Below, in pieces: positions 1-7,399 of a stretch of 64,000 nucleotides of DNA. Source of the DNA: Gammaproteobacteria bacterium. Lineage in GTDB: Bacteria > Pseudomonadota > Gammaproteobacteria > Ga0077536. Numbering within the stretch: the stretch's first letter is position 1; the number at the start of each line of letters is the position of its first letter. The position numbers were made by a program, and so were the translations under genes. The stretch spans positions 248,001-312,000 of the forward strand of contig JACKNG010000001.1 of the NCBI GenBank assembly GCA_024235015.1. Direction: 5' to 3'. The notes beneath the pieces are model-generated. The model was not told where the DNA came from. It made no database searches and worked only from the letters and a program-made list of their open reading frames with translations.

Positions 1-170
1 GGGCCGAGAGTGGCATCCTGTGGTGGGCCGGTCTCGCCCTCGCCGTGGGTAACGCGGCCGGTGGTTGGCTGGGTGCCCACCTGTCGATCACCCGCGGCGA
101 ACGCTTCATCCGCATCGCCTTCAACCTGTGCATCGTCGCCTTGATCCTGCGCCTGGTTTTCGGCCAGTGA
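1..170 (+). CDS. TauE/SafE-family sulfite/organosulfur exporter, C-terminal fragment
   Basis: The frame opens before the window and ends at the TGA at 168-170, leaving about 55 residues. It shows a hydrophobic helix, then the Gly-rich stretch VGNAAGGWLGAHL, a basic RGER segment and a final hydrophobic helix ending LVFGQ. That arrangement is typical of the last two transmembrane segments of TSUP (DUF81) anion exporters of the inner membrane, where GG-W-G-A is well conserved. The substrate cannot be told from this end. The family call rests on this short pattern only. Confidence 0.6.
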   Translation, partial: AESGILWWAGLALAVGNAAGGWLGAHLSITRGERFIRIAFNLCIVALILRLVFGQ

Positions 171-231
171 CGGGAGCCACGACGACCGTGCCCGCGCACG
201 CCGACCCGGGTCCGGGAGGCCCCCTGCGACG

Positions 232-1068
232 ATGAGCGAACCCCTGCCCAAGATCCTGTGCGTCGACGACGAGCCCGATTGCGCCAACCTGCTCGAGCGT
301 CACCTGGGCGGACAGTTCGACTGCGTCCTGGCCGGCGACGGCGCCGCTGCGCTGGCAGCGCTGGAGGCGCAGGGACCGTTTGCCGTCGTCGTCAGCGATT
401 ACGCCATGCCCGGCACGGATGGCACGGCGCTGCTCGCCGAGATCAAGGCACGCCAACCGGACACGGTCGGCATCCTGCTCACCGCGGTCGACGACCTCGA
501 CGTCGCGGTCCGGGCCTTGAACGCGGGGGCCGTGTTCCGCTTCGTCCGCAAGCCGTGGACGGCGACGGAAATCGTCACCGCGGTGCGCGAAGCGGCTGCC
601 TATGCCGAGCTCGTGGCCAACGAGCGACGCCTGCGCGAGCAGTTGGCCCGCGTCAACGCCGAGCTCGACGAAAAGCTCCAGGACCTGGACGAGGCCAACC
701 AGCTGCTCGAGTACTGGGTCGAGTTCAGCCCGGCGATCCTGTACAGCTTCAGCTGGGACGGCGCCCAGCTGCGACCGAGCTACATCGGCAAGAACTTCCT
801 GCGCCTGACCGGTTACGAACGCACGACCGCGGTCATCGAGCCCGGTTTCTGGCCGGGGCTGATGAACGCGAGCGACCGTGCGCGCTACCAGGCACTGCTC
901 GACGAGTTGCTCGCAGGCGAACGCCTGCACGGCGTGGTGGAGTACGCCATCCGTCACCGCGACGGCAACCCGGTCCTCGTGATCGACTCGATGCGGGCCG
1001 TCCAGGATGGTGACGGGCATACCCTGGAAGTTCTGGGGGCATGGTTGGACATCTCGGCAAGAGACTGA
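232..1068 (+). CDS. response regulator with REC receiver and PAS domain, no output domain
   Basis: A 278-residue cytoplasmic protein. Residues 6-125 form a receiver domain with the acidic pair D12/D13, phospho-acceptor D56 (VVVSDYAMPG), T84 and the invariant K107 in RKPW. Residues about 126-160 are a charged heptad-like helix that probably makes a coiled coil. Residues about 165-278 look like a PAS sensor domain. No GGDEF, EAL, HD-GYP, histidine kinase or DNA-binding domain follows, so any output must be through protein contacts. GGGAGG at 214-219 lies 12 bases before the ATG. No histidine kinase gene is adjacent. Confidence 0.85.
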   Translation: MSEPLPKILCVDDEPDCANLLERHLGGQFDCVLAGDGAAALAALEAQGPFAVVVSDYAMPGTDGTALLAEIKARQPDTVGILLTAVDDLDVAVRALNAGAVFRFVRKPWTATEIVTAVREAAAYAELVANERRLREQLARVNAELDEKLQDLDEANQLLEYWVEFSPAILYSFSWDGAQLRPSYIGKNFLRLTGYERTTAVIEPGFWPGLMNASDRARYQALLDELLAGERLHGVVEYAIRHRDGNPVLVIDSMRAVQDGDGHTLEVLGAWLDISARD

Positions 1069-1159
1069 GCAGGCAGGAGTTTTCCTTCCCTTGCCCGGCA
1101 ATTCTGAGAACGTTTCGCAGAAAAGTCTGCTAATTTTATGAAATAGAAAGAGAAACCGA

Positions 1160-1188
1160 TTGACTTAAATTGAAGGTATCGCTATAAA
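1160..1188 (+). promoter_or_regulatory. sigma70-type promoter upstream of the PilZ gene
   Basis: TTGACT (1160-1165) and TATAAA (1183-1188) are separated by 17 bases in an AT-rich island (about 1085-1225) that stands out from the GC-rich surroundings. The predicted transcript start, near 1195, leaves a leader of about 50 bases before the PilZ-domain gene at 1245. Confidence 0.7.
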
Positions 1189-1244
1189 TAAACTTCGCAA
1201 CACCCTAATAATCATCGATTATCCTGATTTGCGAGGTCTGGTCC

Positions 1245-1688
1245 ATGCAACAACACAAACTGCCCGCTGGACCCGGCGGCCCGCCGCCGATGATGCCCAA
1301 CCCCGGGGCCTATACCGACCCCGAGCGCCTGGATGACATCCATAACGATTTCATACCGCATCCGGCGCAGTTTCCGCTCAGGTACCGGCGGCGCAGCGCG
1401 TTGCCCTGGCGTCACAAGGAATCGTCACCCGTGGCGGGTGACGTCGGCCTGAGCTTCCATTCACCGAAGTACGTGCCGGCCGGCACGCGTCTCGATCTCG
1501 AGATCCCGTTGCGCGGCGTGACCCAGCGCTTCACCGCCACGGTGGTACTCGTACGCGAGGTCGACGGGGGTTTCGAACTCGGCCTGTGGTTCGCCTCGTC
1601 GGACGACGCCTCCCGTGCGCGGATCGTGGAGAAGATCTGCCACACCGAGTGCTACCTGCGCGCGCGCCGCGAACGCGGCGCCAACTGA
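1245..1688 (+). CDS. PilZ-domain protein with degenerate c-di-GMP motif
   Basis: A 147-residue soluble protein. After a Pro/Gly-rich N-terminus, the segment FPLRYRRR (43-50) matches the RxxxR arm of PilZ domains, and VGLSFHSPKYVPAG matches the first strand-turn. The second ligand motif, normally (D/N)xSxxG before LSF, reads VAGDVG here, so its Asp/Asn and Ser are missing. The C-terminal helix contains ICHTECYLRARR. GAGG at 1233-1236 lies 8 bases before the ATG. PilZ proteins usually bind cyclic di-GMP and control motility or surface polymers. This one may bind weakly or not at all. It is transcribed from the strong-looking promoter at 1160-1188. Confidence 0.75.
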   Translation: MQQHKLPAGPGGPPPMMPNPGAYTDPERLDDIHNDFIPHPAQFPLRYRRRSALPWRHKESSPVAGDVGLSFHSPKYVPAGTRLDLEIPLRGVTQRFTATVVLVREVDGGFELGLWFASSDDASRARIVEKICHTECYLRARRERGAN

Positions 1689-1691
1689 CCC

Positions 1692-1712
1692 GCGGCGGCT
1701 ACGGCCCGCCGC
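1692..1712. terminator. GC-rich hairpin between convergent genes
   Basis: GCGGCGG (1692-1698) and CCGCCGC (1706-1712) form a perfect 7-bp stem with a 7-base loop, between the ends of the PilZ gene (+) and zapG (-). There is no U-run, so termination activity is inferred from position only. Confidence 0.4.
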
Positions 1713-1737
1713 CGTCGCGGTGGGCCGTCATCGCGGC

Positions 1738-2130
1738 TCAGGCCGCGCTTTCGCGATGCTCTTCCCCCGCCGCCGTGCCAGCCACTTCGGCGCTCGGCTC
1801 AGTGTCCTCGATCACCAGTCCGGGACGCTTGAATTCATCCAGTTGCGGCAGGTCTTCGCGGGTGTCGCACAGGCTCACCGCGCTCTTGGCCATGTGGGTG
1901 TAGAGCGTGCGGTACTGCTCGGTCATCTGGTGCATGAGATCGGCCGTCTCCTGGAAATGGCCGTTGACCCCGCGCTTGTAATCCGCGAACTCCGCCTCCA
2001 GCGCGGCGATCGCCTCGCTGTTGTCCTCACCCTTCGCGCGATCGCTGCCGACGACGTAGCCGATGACGCCGCCGAGCAAGGGCAGCACCACGATCATGAC
2101 CAACAGTTCAACGACGGAAATACTCAGCAT
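1738..2130 (-). CDS. zapG: YhcB/ZapG-family cell-envelope protein (DUF1043)
   Basis: A 130-residue protein with one N-terminal transmembrane helix (about residues 5-28: VVELLVMIVVLPLLGGVIGYVVG), followed by a helical cytoplasmic region with the family signature YKRGVNGHFQETADLMHQM and LYTHMAKSAVSLC. The tail is acidic and low in complexity. E. coli YhcB/ZapG links division, envelope growth and cell shape. I chose the ATG at 2130, because its upstream sequence on the minus strand carries AGAGGT at good spacing. A longer in-frame ATG at 2184 would add an arginine-rich leader that does not fit the family. Confidence 0.85.
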   Translation of the reverse strand: MLSISVVELLVMIVVLPLLGGVIGYVVGSDRAKGEDNSEAIAALEAEFADYKRGVNGHFQETADLMHQMTEQYRTLYTHMAKSAVSLCDTREDLPQLDEFKRPGLVIEDTEPSAEVAGTAAGEEHRESAA

Positions 2131-2222
2131 GACATTACCTCTGTAGCGGACGGTGCGCGGCGGGCCGCGCCGAAAGCGGCGCATGATATCGTGTTTGGCG
2201 CTTTCATTCGTTGCCGGCCACC

Positions 2223-3212
2223 ATGACGCTCGCGCTCGATTACCTGCTCTTCCTGGCCAAGCTGCTGACGGTGGTGGCCTTGTGCACCCTGCCCCTGCTG
2301 CTGGCGCTCCGCGCGCGGCGCCGGCAGGGCGATGACGACGGCGAGGTCACGGTCACGCGCCTCAACGACGACCTCGAACGCGGCCGTCTCGCCCTCGAGG
2401 CGGCGCTGATGTCACCGCGCGAATTCAAGCGACGGAGCAAGGCCGTGCGCAAGGCGCGCAAGGCCGCGCGGACCGGGGACGACGGGCGTCCGCGTACCTT
2501 CGTCTGCCATTTCGACGGCGACCTGCGGGCGACGGCGGTAGCCGGCCTGCGCCGCGAAATCACCGCGATCCTGGCCGTTGCCGAAGCCGGCGACGAGGTC
2601 GTGATCGTGCTCGAGAGCGGCGGCGGCGCGATGCATGCCTATGGCCTGGCCGCATCCCAGCTCGACCGCCTGCGCCGCCGGGCCGACCTGCGCCTGCGCG
2701 TGGTGGTCGATCGCATCGCTGCCAGCGGCGGTTACATGATGGCCTGCGTCGCCGACGAGGTCATCGCCGCGCCCTTCGCCATCATCGGCTCGATCGGCGT
2801 GGTCGCCCAACTGCCCAATTTCCATCGCCTGCTGCGCAAGCATGACATCGATTTCGAGCTCGTCACGGCTGGCGAATTCAAGCGCACCCTGACCGTGTTC
2901 GGCGAGAACACGGCAAGCGGACGGGCCAAGTTCCAAGCCGAGATCGACGATGCCCACGTGCTGTTCAAGGATTTCGTGCAGCGCTGCCGTCCGCACGTCG
3001 ACCTGGCGCGCGTCGCCACCGGTGAATGGTGGTTCGCCAGCCGGGCGCTCGAGCTCGGCCTGGTCGACCGCCTCGCCACCAGCGACGAGATCCTGCTCGA
3101 GGCCGCCGCCGAGCGCGGCGTGTTCCGGGTCCGTGCCCAGCACCGCCCGACCCTGCTCGAGCGCCTCGGTGCGCGCGCCGAGGCGCTGCTCCACGCCAGG
3201 CCCGCACCCTGA
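2223..3212 (+). CDS. sohB: SohB-type inner-membrane serine peptidase (family S49)
   Basis: A 329-residue protein. One N-terminal transmembrane helix (about 5-29) is followed by a basic linker and then the S49 peptidase fold (about 90-300). The catalytic dyad is visible: Ser168 in RIAASGGYMMAC and Lys220 in TAGEFKRTLT, with the SohB-typical FGENT after it. These enzymes use a Ser/Lys dyad to cut membrane or periplasmic proteins and leftover signal peptides. The length fits SohB (about 340) rather than the double-length SppA67K. The ATG at 2223 was preferred over an in-frame TTG at 2211. Neither has a clear Shine-Dalgarno sequence. Confidence 0.9.
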   Translation: MTLALDYLLFLAKLLTVVALCTLPLLLALRARRRQGDDDGEVTVTRLNDDLERGRLALEAALMSPREFKRRSKAVRKARKAARTGDDGRPRTFVCHFDGDLRATAVAGLRREITAILAVAEAGDEVVIVLESGGGAMHAYGLAASQLDRLRRRADLRLRVVVDRIAASGGYMMACVADEVIAAPFAIIGSIGVVAQLPNFHRLLRKHDIDFELVTAGEFKRTLTVFGENTASGRAKFQAEIDDAHVLFKDFVQRCRPHVDLARVATGEWWFASRALELGLVDRLATSDEILLEAAAERGVFRVRAQHRPTLLERLGARAEALLHARPAP

Positions 3213-3233
3213 GCGGCCGCCCATCCGCCCGTT

Positions 3234-4214
3234 TCAATCGTCGGTCGGAGCGGTGCGGGCGCGCGCATGCCGGCACGCCGCGCCATCGCCAGGGCCGGGC
3301 GCCCGCCCGGCGCCGCGCTGCCGGGCGCTGTCCACTGCCGCAGCCACCGTGCCGAGATGGATGTCGACGATGTCTTGCACGGCCTCGGCATAACCGCCGC
3401 CCATCAGCACCACGACCGCGGCGCCCGCCGTAACGCAGGCGTCGAGCACCTGCTCGTCGCGTCGCCTGACTGCGGCCTTGTCGAGGGCGAGACGGCCGAG
3501 CGCGTCGCCGGCATAGACGTCGGCGCCGGCCTGGTAGAACACCAGGTCCGGGCGTGCGCAGGCGAAGGCATGCGCGAGCGTCACGGCCAGCAACGCGTGG
3601 TAGGCGAGGCCCGCGCAGCCGTCCGGCAGGCCGACGTCGACATCGCTGCAGGCCTTGGCATGGGGGTAGTTGCGCGCCGCGTGCACGGACACGGTGAATG
3701 CGCGCGTCTCGGCGGCCAGCATTTCGGCCGTGCCATCGCCCTGGTGCACGTCGCAATCGACGACGAGAACGCGCTTGCTCAGGCCGGTGGCGAGGACGGC
3801 GTGGGCGGCCACCGCGATATCGTTGAACACGCAGAAGCCCGCGCCGCGGTCGCGCCGGGCGTGATGGGTGCCGCCGGCCAGGCTGACCGCGAGGCCGTCG
3901 CCCAGCGCGGCCCGTGTCGCGGCCAGCGTGGCGCCGACCGAACGTCGACTGCGGGCGACCAGCGCCGGCGACCAGGGCAGGCCGATGGCGCGCTGCTCGG
4001 CCGGGCTCAGGGTGCCGTCGAACACCCGCGCGACGTAACCCGGATCGTGCACGGCTTCGAGATCGGCGCGGGCGACCAGGGGCGCTTCGCGCAGTTCCAC
4101 CTCGGGCGCGGCCAGCGCGGCCACGCCTTCGCGCAGGCGGGCGTACTTGGCCATCGGGAAGCGGTGCCCGGTGGGCAGGGGCAGGACGAAGCGATCGGAA
4201 TGGTAGACGTGCAC
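3234..4214 (-). CDS. histone-deacetylase-family (class II-like) amidohydrolase
   Basis: A Zn-dependent deacetylase-fold protein of 326 residues. It has AGGTHHA with the catalytic His pair H117/H118, VVDCDVHQGDGTA with metal ligands D155 and H157, AGADVYAGD with the third ligand D232, and GGGY with the transition-state Tyr275. The start is inferred as GTG at 4214, because homologues begin just before the YHSDRFVLPLP motif. The upstream avtA stop lies 20 bases away, so the two genes probably form one transcript. Bacterial members remove acetyl or acyl groups from polyamines, small amides or protein lysines, and the substrate here is unknown. The tail after residue 290 is Gly/Ala/Arg-rich and probably disordered. 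Confidence 0.85.
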   Translation of the reverse strand: MHVYHSDRFVLPLPTGHRFPMAKYARLREGVAALAAPEVELREAPLVARADLEAVHDPGYVARVFDGTLSPAEQRAIGLPWSPALVARSRRSVGATLAATRAALGDGLAVSLAGGTHHARRDRGAGFCVFNDIAVAAHAVLATGLSKRVLVVDCDVHQGDGTAEMLAAETRAFTVSVHAARNYPHAKACSDVDVGLPDGCAGLAYHALLAVTLAHAFACARPDLVFYQAGADVYAGDALGRLALDKAAVRRRDEQVLDACVTAGAAVVVLMGGGYAEAVQDIVDIHLGTVAAAVDSARQRGAGRAPGPGDGAACRHARARTAPTDD

Positions 4215-4234
4215 GTCGACCCGCGCGCCAGGCC

Positions 4235-5491
4235 TCAGCCCTGCCAGGCGCGCCGGACCTCCTCGCCGATGACGCGGATACCGTGTTCGACCTGCACCGG
4301 GTCCTGGGCATAGGACACCCGGATGCACTGGTGCCGATGGGGCCAGTCCCCGGCCAGCCCGGGGAAGAAGAAATGGCCGGGGATGACCAGCACCCCGCGC
4401 GCCTTGAGCCGCGCATAGAGTTCCTGCGCGGTGATCGGCAGATCGGGGAACCACAACCAGAGAAAGATCGCACCCTCCGGCTTGTGCACGTGATAGTCGA
4501 TGCCGTCGAAGTGGCGCGCGCACCACGACACGGCATCGGCGACGCGTTGGCGGTAGTAGGGGCGGACCACCTCGGTCACCACGCGCAGGACCTCGCCGCT
4601 CGCGACGAGATCGGTGGCGAGCACCGCGCCGAGGCTGCCGGTGGCCAGGGTGAGGATGGCGTTGAAACTGCGGATGGCCTCGATGATGTCGGGGCGAGCG
4701 ACGACGATGCCGGTGCGCAGGCCCGGCAGGCCGAGTTTCGACAGGCTCAGGCAGTAGACGACGTGCTCGGCCCAGACCGGCTCGACGGCATCGAACACGA
4801 TGCCCGGAAACGGCACGCCATAGGCATTGTCGACGATCAGCGGCACGTCGGCTGATGCCGTGATCTCGACCAGGCGCGACATCTCGTCGGCGTCGAGCAC
4901 GTTGCCGGTCGGGTTGGTCGGCCGGCTCACGCAGACTGCACCGCTATCGGCAGCGAGATCGAAGGCCGGGAAATCGACGCGGTACTTGAACTGGCGGGCG
5001 TCCAGGTGCTCGATGAGCGGGCGCCGGGCGCGCAGTGCGTCGGCCTCGATGGCGATGTCGGCATAGCCGATGTATTCCGGCGTCAGCGGCAGGTCGAGGT
5101 AACGCCGGCGCCCGTCCACGCAGTGGCCGGTGAACAGGTTGAACAGGATGAAGAAGCTCGACTGGCTACCGGCGGTCACGGCGATGTGGTCGACCTCGAC
5201 CGGCCAGCCGTATTCACGGCGCAGCAGGTCGCGCACCGCGCGCAGGAATTCGCGGTTGCCCTGCGGCCCGTCGTAGACACCGCTGACACGATCGAACGTG
5301 CCGTCGTCCAGGGTCGCGCGCAGGCGCGCGCGAAACAGTGCCTGCAGGGCGGGTATGCGCGCCGGGTTGCCGCCACCGAGGTTGCAGAGGTCTTCGCCGG
5401 CGGCGAGCGCTTCGCCGAGGTCGTCCATCAGCAGGCGGGTACCGCTCGGGCCGACGAAGCGGCTGGCGAAAACGGAATAGCGTGGGTCCAT
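4235..5491 (-). CDS. avtA: valine-pyruvate aminotransferase
   Basis: A PLP-dependent fold-type I aminotransferase of 418 residues that interconverts valine + pyruvate with 2-oxoisovalerate + alanine. Key features are the N-terminal LGGGNPARIP, RPTNPTGNVL with the PLP-contacting Asn, IVDNAYG with the Asp that pairs the pyridine nitrogen, and the Schiff-base lysine K252 in SLSKLGLPGLRTG. The C-terminal half has EGAIFLWLWFPDLP and HFFFPGL, which are characteristic of AvtA rather than AspC/AlaA. I used the ATG at 5491. A TTG three codons upstream is also in frame. It is first in an apparent two-gene operon with the deacetylase. Confidence 0.9.
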   Translation of the reverse strand: MDPRYSVFASRFVGPSGTRLLMDDLGEALAAGEDLCNLGGGNPARIPALQALFRARLRATLDDGTFDRVSGVYDGPQGNREFLRAVRDLLRREYGWPVEVDHIAVTAGSQSSFFILFNLFTGHCVDGRRRYLDLPLTPEYIGYADIAIEADALRARRPLIEHLDARQFKYRVDFPAFDLAADSGAVCVSRPTNPTGNVLDADEMSRLVEITASADVPLIVDNAYGVPFPGIVFDAVEPVWAEHVVYCLSLSKLGLPGLRTGIVVARPDIIEAIRSFNAILTLATGSLGAVLATDLVASGEVLRVVTEVVRPYYRQRVADAVSWCARHFDGIDYHVHKPEGAIFLWLWFPDLPITAQELYARLKARGVLVIPGHFFFPGLAGDWPHRHQCIRVSYAQDPVQVEHGIRVIGEEVRRAWQG

Positions 5492-5794
5492 GGTGGGCAA
5501 TCCCGAGTGCAGACCGGGCGGCTCCGAGGCCGACCCGGGGTGGTTGATACTTCACGGCGCAGGCCGCCCGTGCCCGCAGGGCCGAGCAGTCGGCTGGGTG
5601 AGCGCAGTCCACAGCCGGGCCACACGCGCAGATGCTTACACCGCCCGGCACCCACGCGGCGCGAACCCGCCTCGAACAATCCGCCAGGCGTCGTTGCGAC
5701 CCGCCCGCCGCGACTCGCCGCGCTTGGCGAGATTGCTACGTGACGGTGACGGGCGACGAACGACGTGTGGCCCTAGTGTATGATCGCGCCCGAC
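5492..5794. other. divergent intergenic region between avtA and a membrane protein gene
   Basis: About 300 bases with no convincing gene. The only element I would flag is TATGAT at 5779-5784 on the plus strand, a possible -10 box directly before the small membrane protein gene, without a recognisable -35. If it is used, the transcript from ATG 5795 would be nearly leaderless. The remainder is GC-rich with no repeat or hairpin that stands out. Confidence 0.35.
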
Positions 5795-6157
5795 ATGACG
5801 ACAGGCGACGACAACACCAACGGCACGGGTTTCTTCACCCGCCTCGGCCCCTTGCGGGTGTTCCTGCTCGGCGCGGCCTGTATCGTCATGCTCGCGGCGC
5901 CGTTCGCCGATGGCACCACCCACGCTCACGATTGGCGCCTCGTGCCGAGCGTGATCGCCCCGACCGTGCTGATGATGCTGGTGTTCGCCGTCCCGCTCGA
6001 CATCACCATGTCGCGCGTCTTCATGACCGACGCGTCGCCCGCGGAGCGCGCCCGCCTGCGCTTCGCGATCAAGGTCGAGGTGCTGGTCTACATCGCCATG
6101 CTGGCGGCGTGGACGCCCTTCATCGTCAACGTGCTCGAGTTCAATCCTTTCGATTGA
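5795..6157 (+). CDS. small three-helix inner-membrane protein of unknown function
   Basis: I do not recognise a named family. The 120-residue product has three hydrophobic segments: about 22-42 (VFLLGAACIVMLAAPFA), 52-72 (VIAPTVLMMLVFAVPLD) and 92-112 (VEVLVYIAMLAAWTPFIV). Between the second and third lies a short charged loop containing SPAERARLRF, and the C-terminus is polar and short. The composition and codon use match neighbouring genes, so it is very likely real. ATG 5795 was preferred. An ATG at 5780 overlaps the possible -10 box TATGAT. No functional context comes from the avtA or FHA neighbours. Confidence 0.65.
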   Translation: MTTGDDNTNGTGFFTRLGPLRVFLLGAACIVMLAAPFADGTTHAHDWRLVPSVIAPTVLMMLVFAVPLDITMSRVFMTDASPAERARLRFAIKVEVLVYIAMLAAWTPFIVNVLEFNPFD

Positions 6158-6262
6158 TCGACATTTCGCCCATCCCGACTGCAACGCTCGGGATATTTGG
6201 TGCGCTCCGTCACACTAACGCTCTTGAGGTCGGCCACGTCCTCGCCTATTATTTTAGGTAGT

Positions 6263-6304
6263 TTGTTAGGTTGGATTTGTAACATCATGATATTTAATAA
6301 TATC
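6263..6304 (+). promoter_or_regulatory. AT-rich promoter with palindrome before the FHA gene
   Basis: TTGTTA (6263-6268), 17 bases, CATGAT (6286-6291) is a plausible sigma70 promoter. Overlapping its 3' end is a perfect inverted repeat, GATATT-TAAT-AATATC (6289-6304), ending 3 bases before the chosen ATG. The block about 6225-6320 is sharply AT-rich against its surroundings. Position and symmetry suggest an operator. No regulator is identified. Confidence 0.45.
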
Positions 6305-6307
6305 TCG

Positions 6308-7186
6308 ATGCGATCAATTCCATGGACGGAGACTGCGGCGAGAGCCTTGAAGCGGCTGTTCCGCGCGCGGCGCCTGCACTTGTGCATGGACGAACGGGCG
6401 CACGTGTTCTCCTGCCTGGCGGACTTCGATTTCGCCATTGCCCCGCGCACCGCCGTGCCGGCCGCACGCCTGGCCGAACTCATGCAGCGGCCGGCCGCCG
6501 AACTCGTCGCCGAGGACGACACCCTGCGCACCCTCGAGCATCGGCTCACCGGGCTGGTCGAGGACTACACCCTGCATGGCATCTCCATCGCGGCCTCCCT
6601 GCGTCAGATCGGCCTGGTGATTTTCTCGAAGGATCACGGCTGGCGACGGCTGTTCCGCAGCTTGCTGGAAGCGTCGGCGAGCAACGAGGATTACCTGCGG
6701 GTCGCGCTCGAACGCTACGTCGACTACCTCAGCGCACGCCGCGACACGCTGCGCATACTCATCGCGCTGCGTAGCACGGAGGAGCAGCCGCGCGAAGCGC
6801 GCACCACGGTATTCGAGACCCCGCCGCTGGCTGCCGACGATAGCGCCACCGTCACCTCACCGCTGCGCCGCCTGCCGCACGGCCGTGCCGTCATGCTGCG
6901 CCTGGAACAGGGACGCGAAGTCGTCATCCGTCTCGCGCGACACAGCTTTTCGCTCGCCCATGATCAGGATTGGGCACTGCTCGCCGACGACGGCCAGCGT
7001 TACACCCTGCAGCGCGGCGTCAACACCATCGGCCGCAGCCGCGACAACAGCGTCATGGTCAGCAGCGCCCTGCGCAACATCTCGCGCAAGCACCTGCTGG
7101 TGGAGACGGTCGGCCAGGATGCCGTGATGCTCACCGATCTGTCGTCGTCCGGCACCTTCATCCCACCCACGGCCATCGCCTCCTGA
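6308..7186 (+). CDS. FHA-domain protein with a long N-terminal helical region
   Basis: About 292 residues if it starts at ATG 6308. In-frame alternatives are 6287 and 6386, and none has a clear Shine-Dalgarno sequence. The C-terminal 75 residues form a forkhead-associated fold, which binds phosphothreonine: VNTIGRSRDNSVMV, then NISRKHLLVE with the Ser-x-x-His element, then LTDLSSSGTFI with the conserved S-G-T. The N-terminal 200 residues are mostly alpha-helical (MDERAHVFSCLADFDF, LRQIGLVIFSKDHGWRRLF) and not recognisable. A Ser/Thr kinase or phosphatase partner would be expected, but none lies nearby. The next gene on the other strand ends 10 bases away. Confidence 0.75.
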   Translation: MRSIPWTETAARALKRLFRARRLHLCMDERAHVFSCLADFDFAIAPRTAVPAARLAELMQRPAAELVAEDDTLRTLEHRLTGLVEDYTLHGISIAASLRQIGLVIFSKDHGWRRLFRSLLEASASNEDYLRVALERYVDYLSARRDTLRILIALRSTEEQPREARTTVFETPPLAADDSATVTSPLRRLPHGRAVMLRLEQGREVVIRLARHSFSLAHDQDWALLADDGQRYTLQRGVNTIGRSRDNSVMVSSALRNISRKHLLVETVGQDAVMLTDLSSSGTFIPPTAIAS

Positions 7187-7195
7187 GAGCGGCTT

Positions 7196-7399
7196 TCAGG
7201 CGCCGCCGTCCTTGCGGGCGGCGAGCTTCAGTCGCAGCAGTTCGATCGCCATGTCGGGCATCTCCAGGTGGCGCCCGCTCTCGGCGGACAGCAGCCAGCG
7301 GTCGACCGTCGCCCGGTCGGTCCGCACGAGGTCCGCGACCTCGCGTCGCTCGAGCTTGAAATCGGCCATCATTTCAATCAGCTGATCACGGTTGTTCAT
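7196..7399 (-). CDS. small helix-turn-helix-like protein, third gene of the hip locus
   Basis: A 67-residue protein. Residues about 5-35 (LIEMMADFKLERREVADLVRTDRATVDRWLL) have the spacing of a helix-turn-helix, with the recognition helix around RATVDRWL. The remaining residues form a helical tail ending KLAARKDGGA. The minus-strand upstream sequence has AGGAG about 8 bases before the ATG at 7399, inside the end of the HipA-like gene. The two genes overlap by 14 bases, so translation is probably coupled. Similar short HTH proteins also occur alone in gammaproteobacteria, so it may not be a dedicated toxin-antitoxin part. DNA binding is inferred from sequence pattern only. Confidence 0.65.
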   Translation of the reverse strand: MNNRDQLIEMMADFKLERREVADLVRTDRATVDRWLLSAESGRHLEMPDMAIELLRLKLAARKDGGA

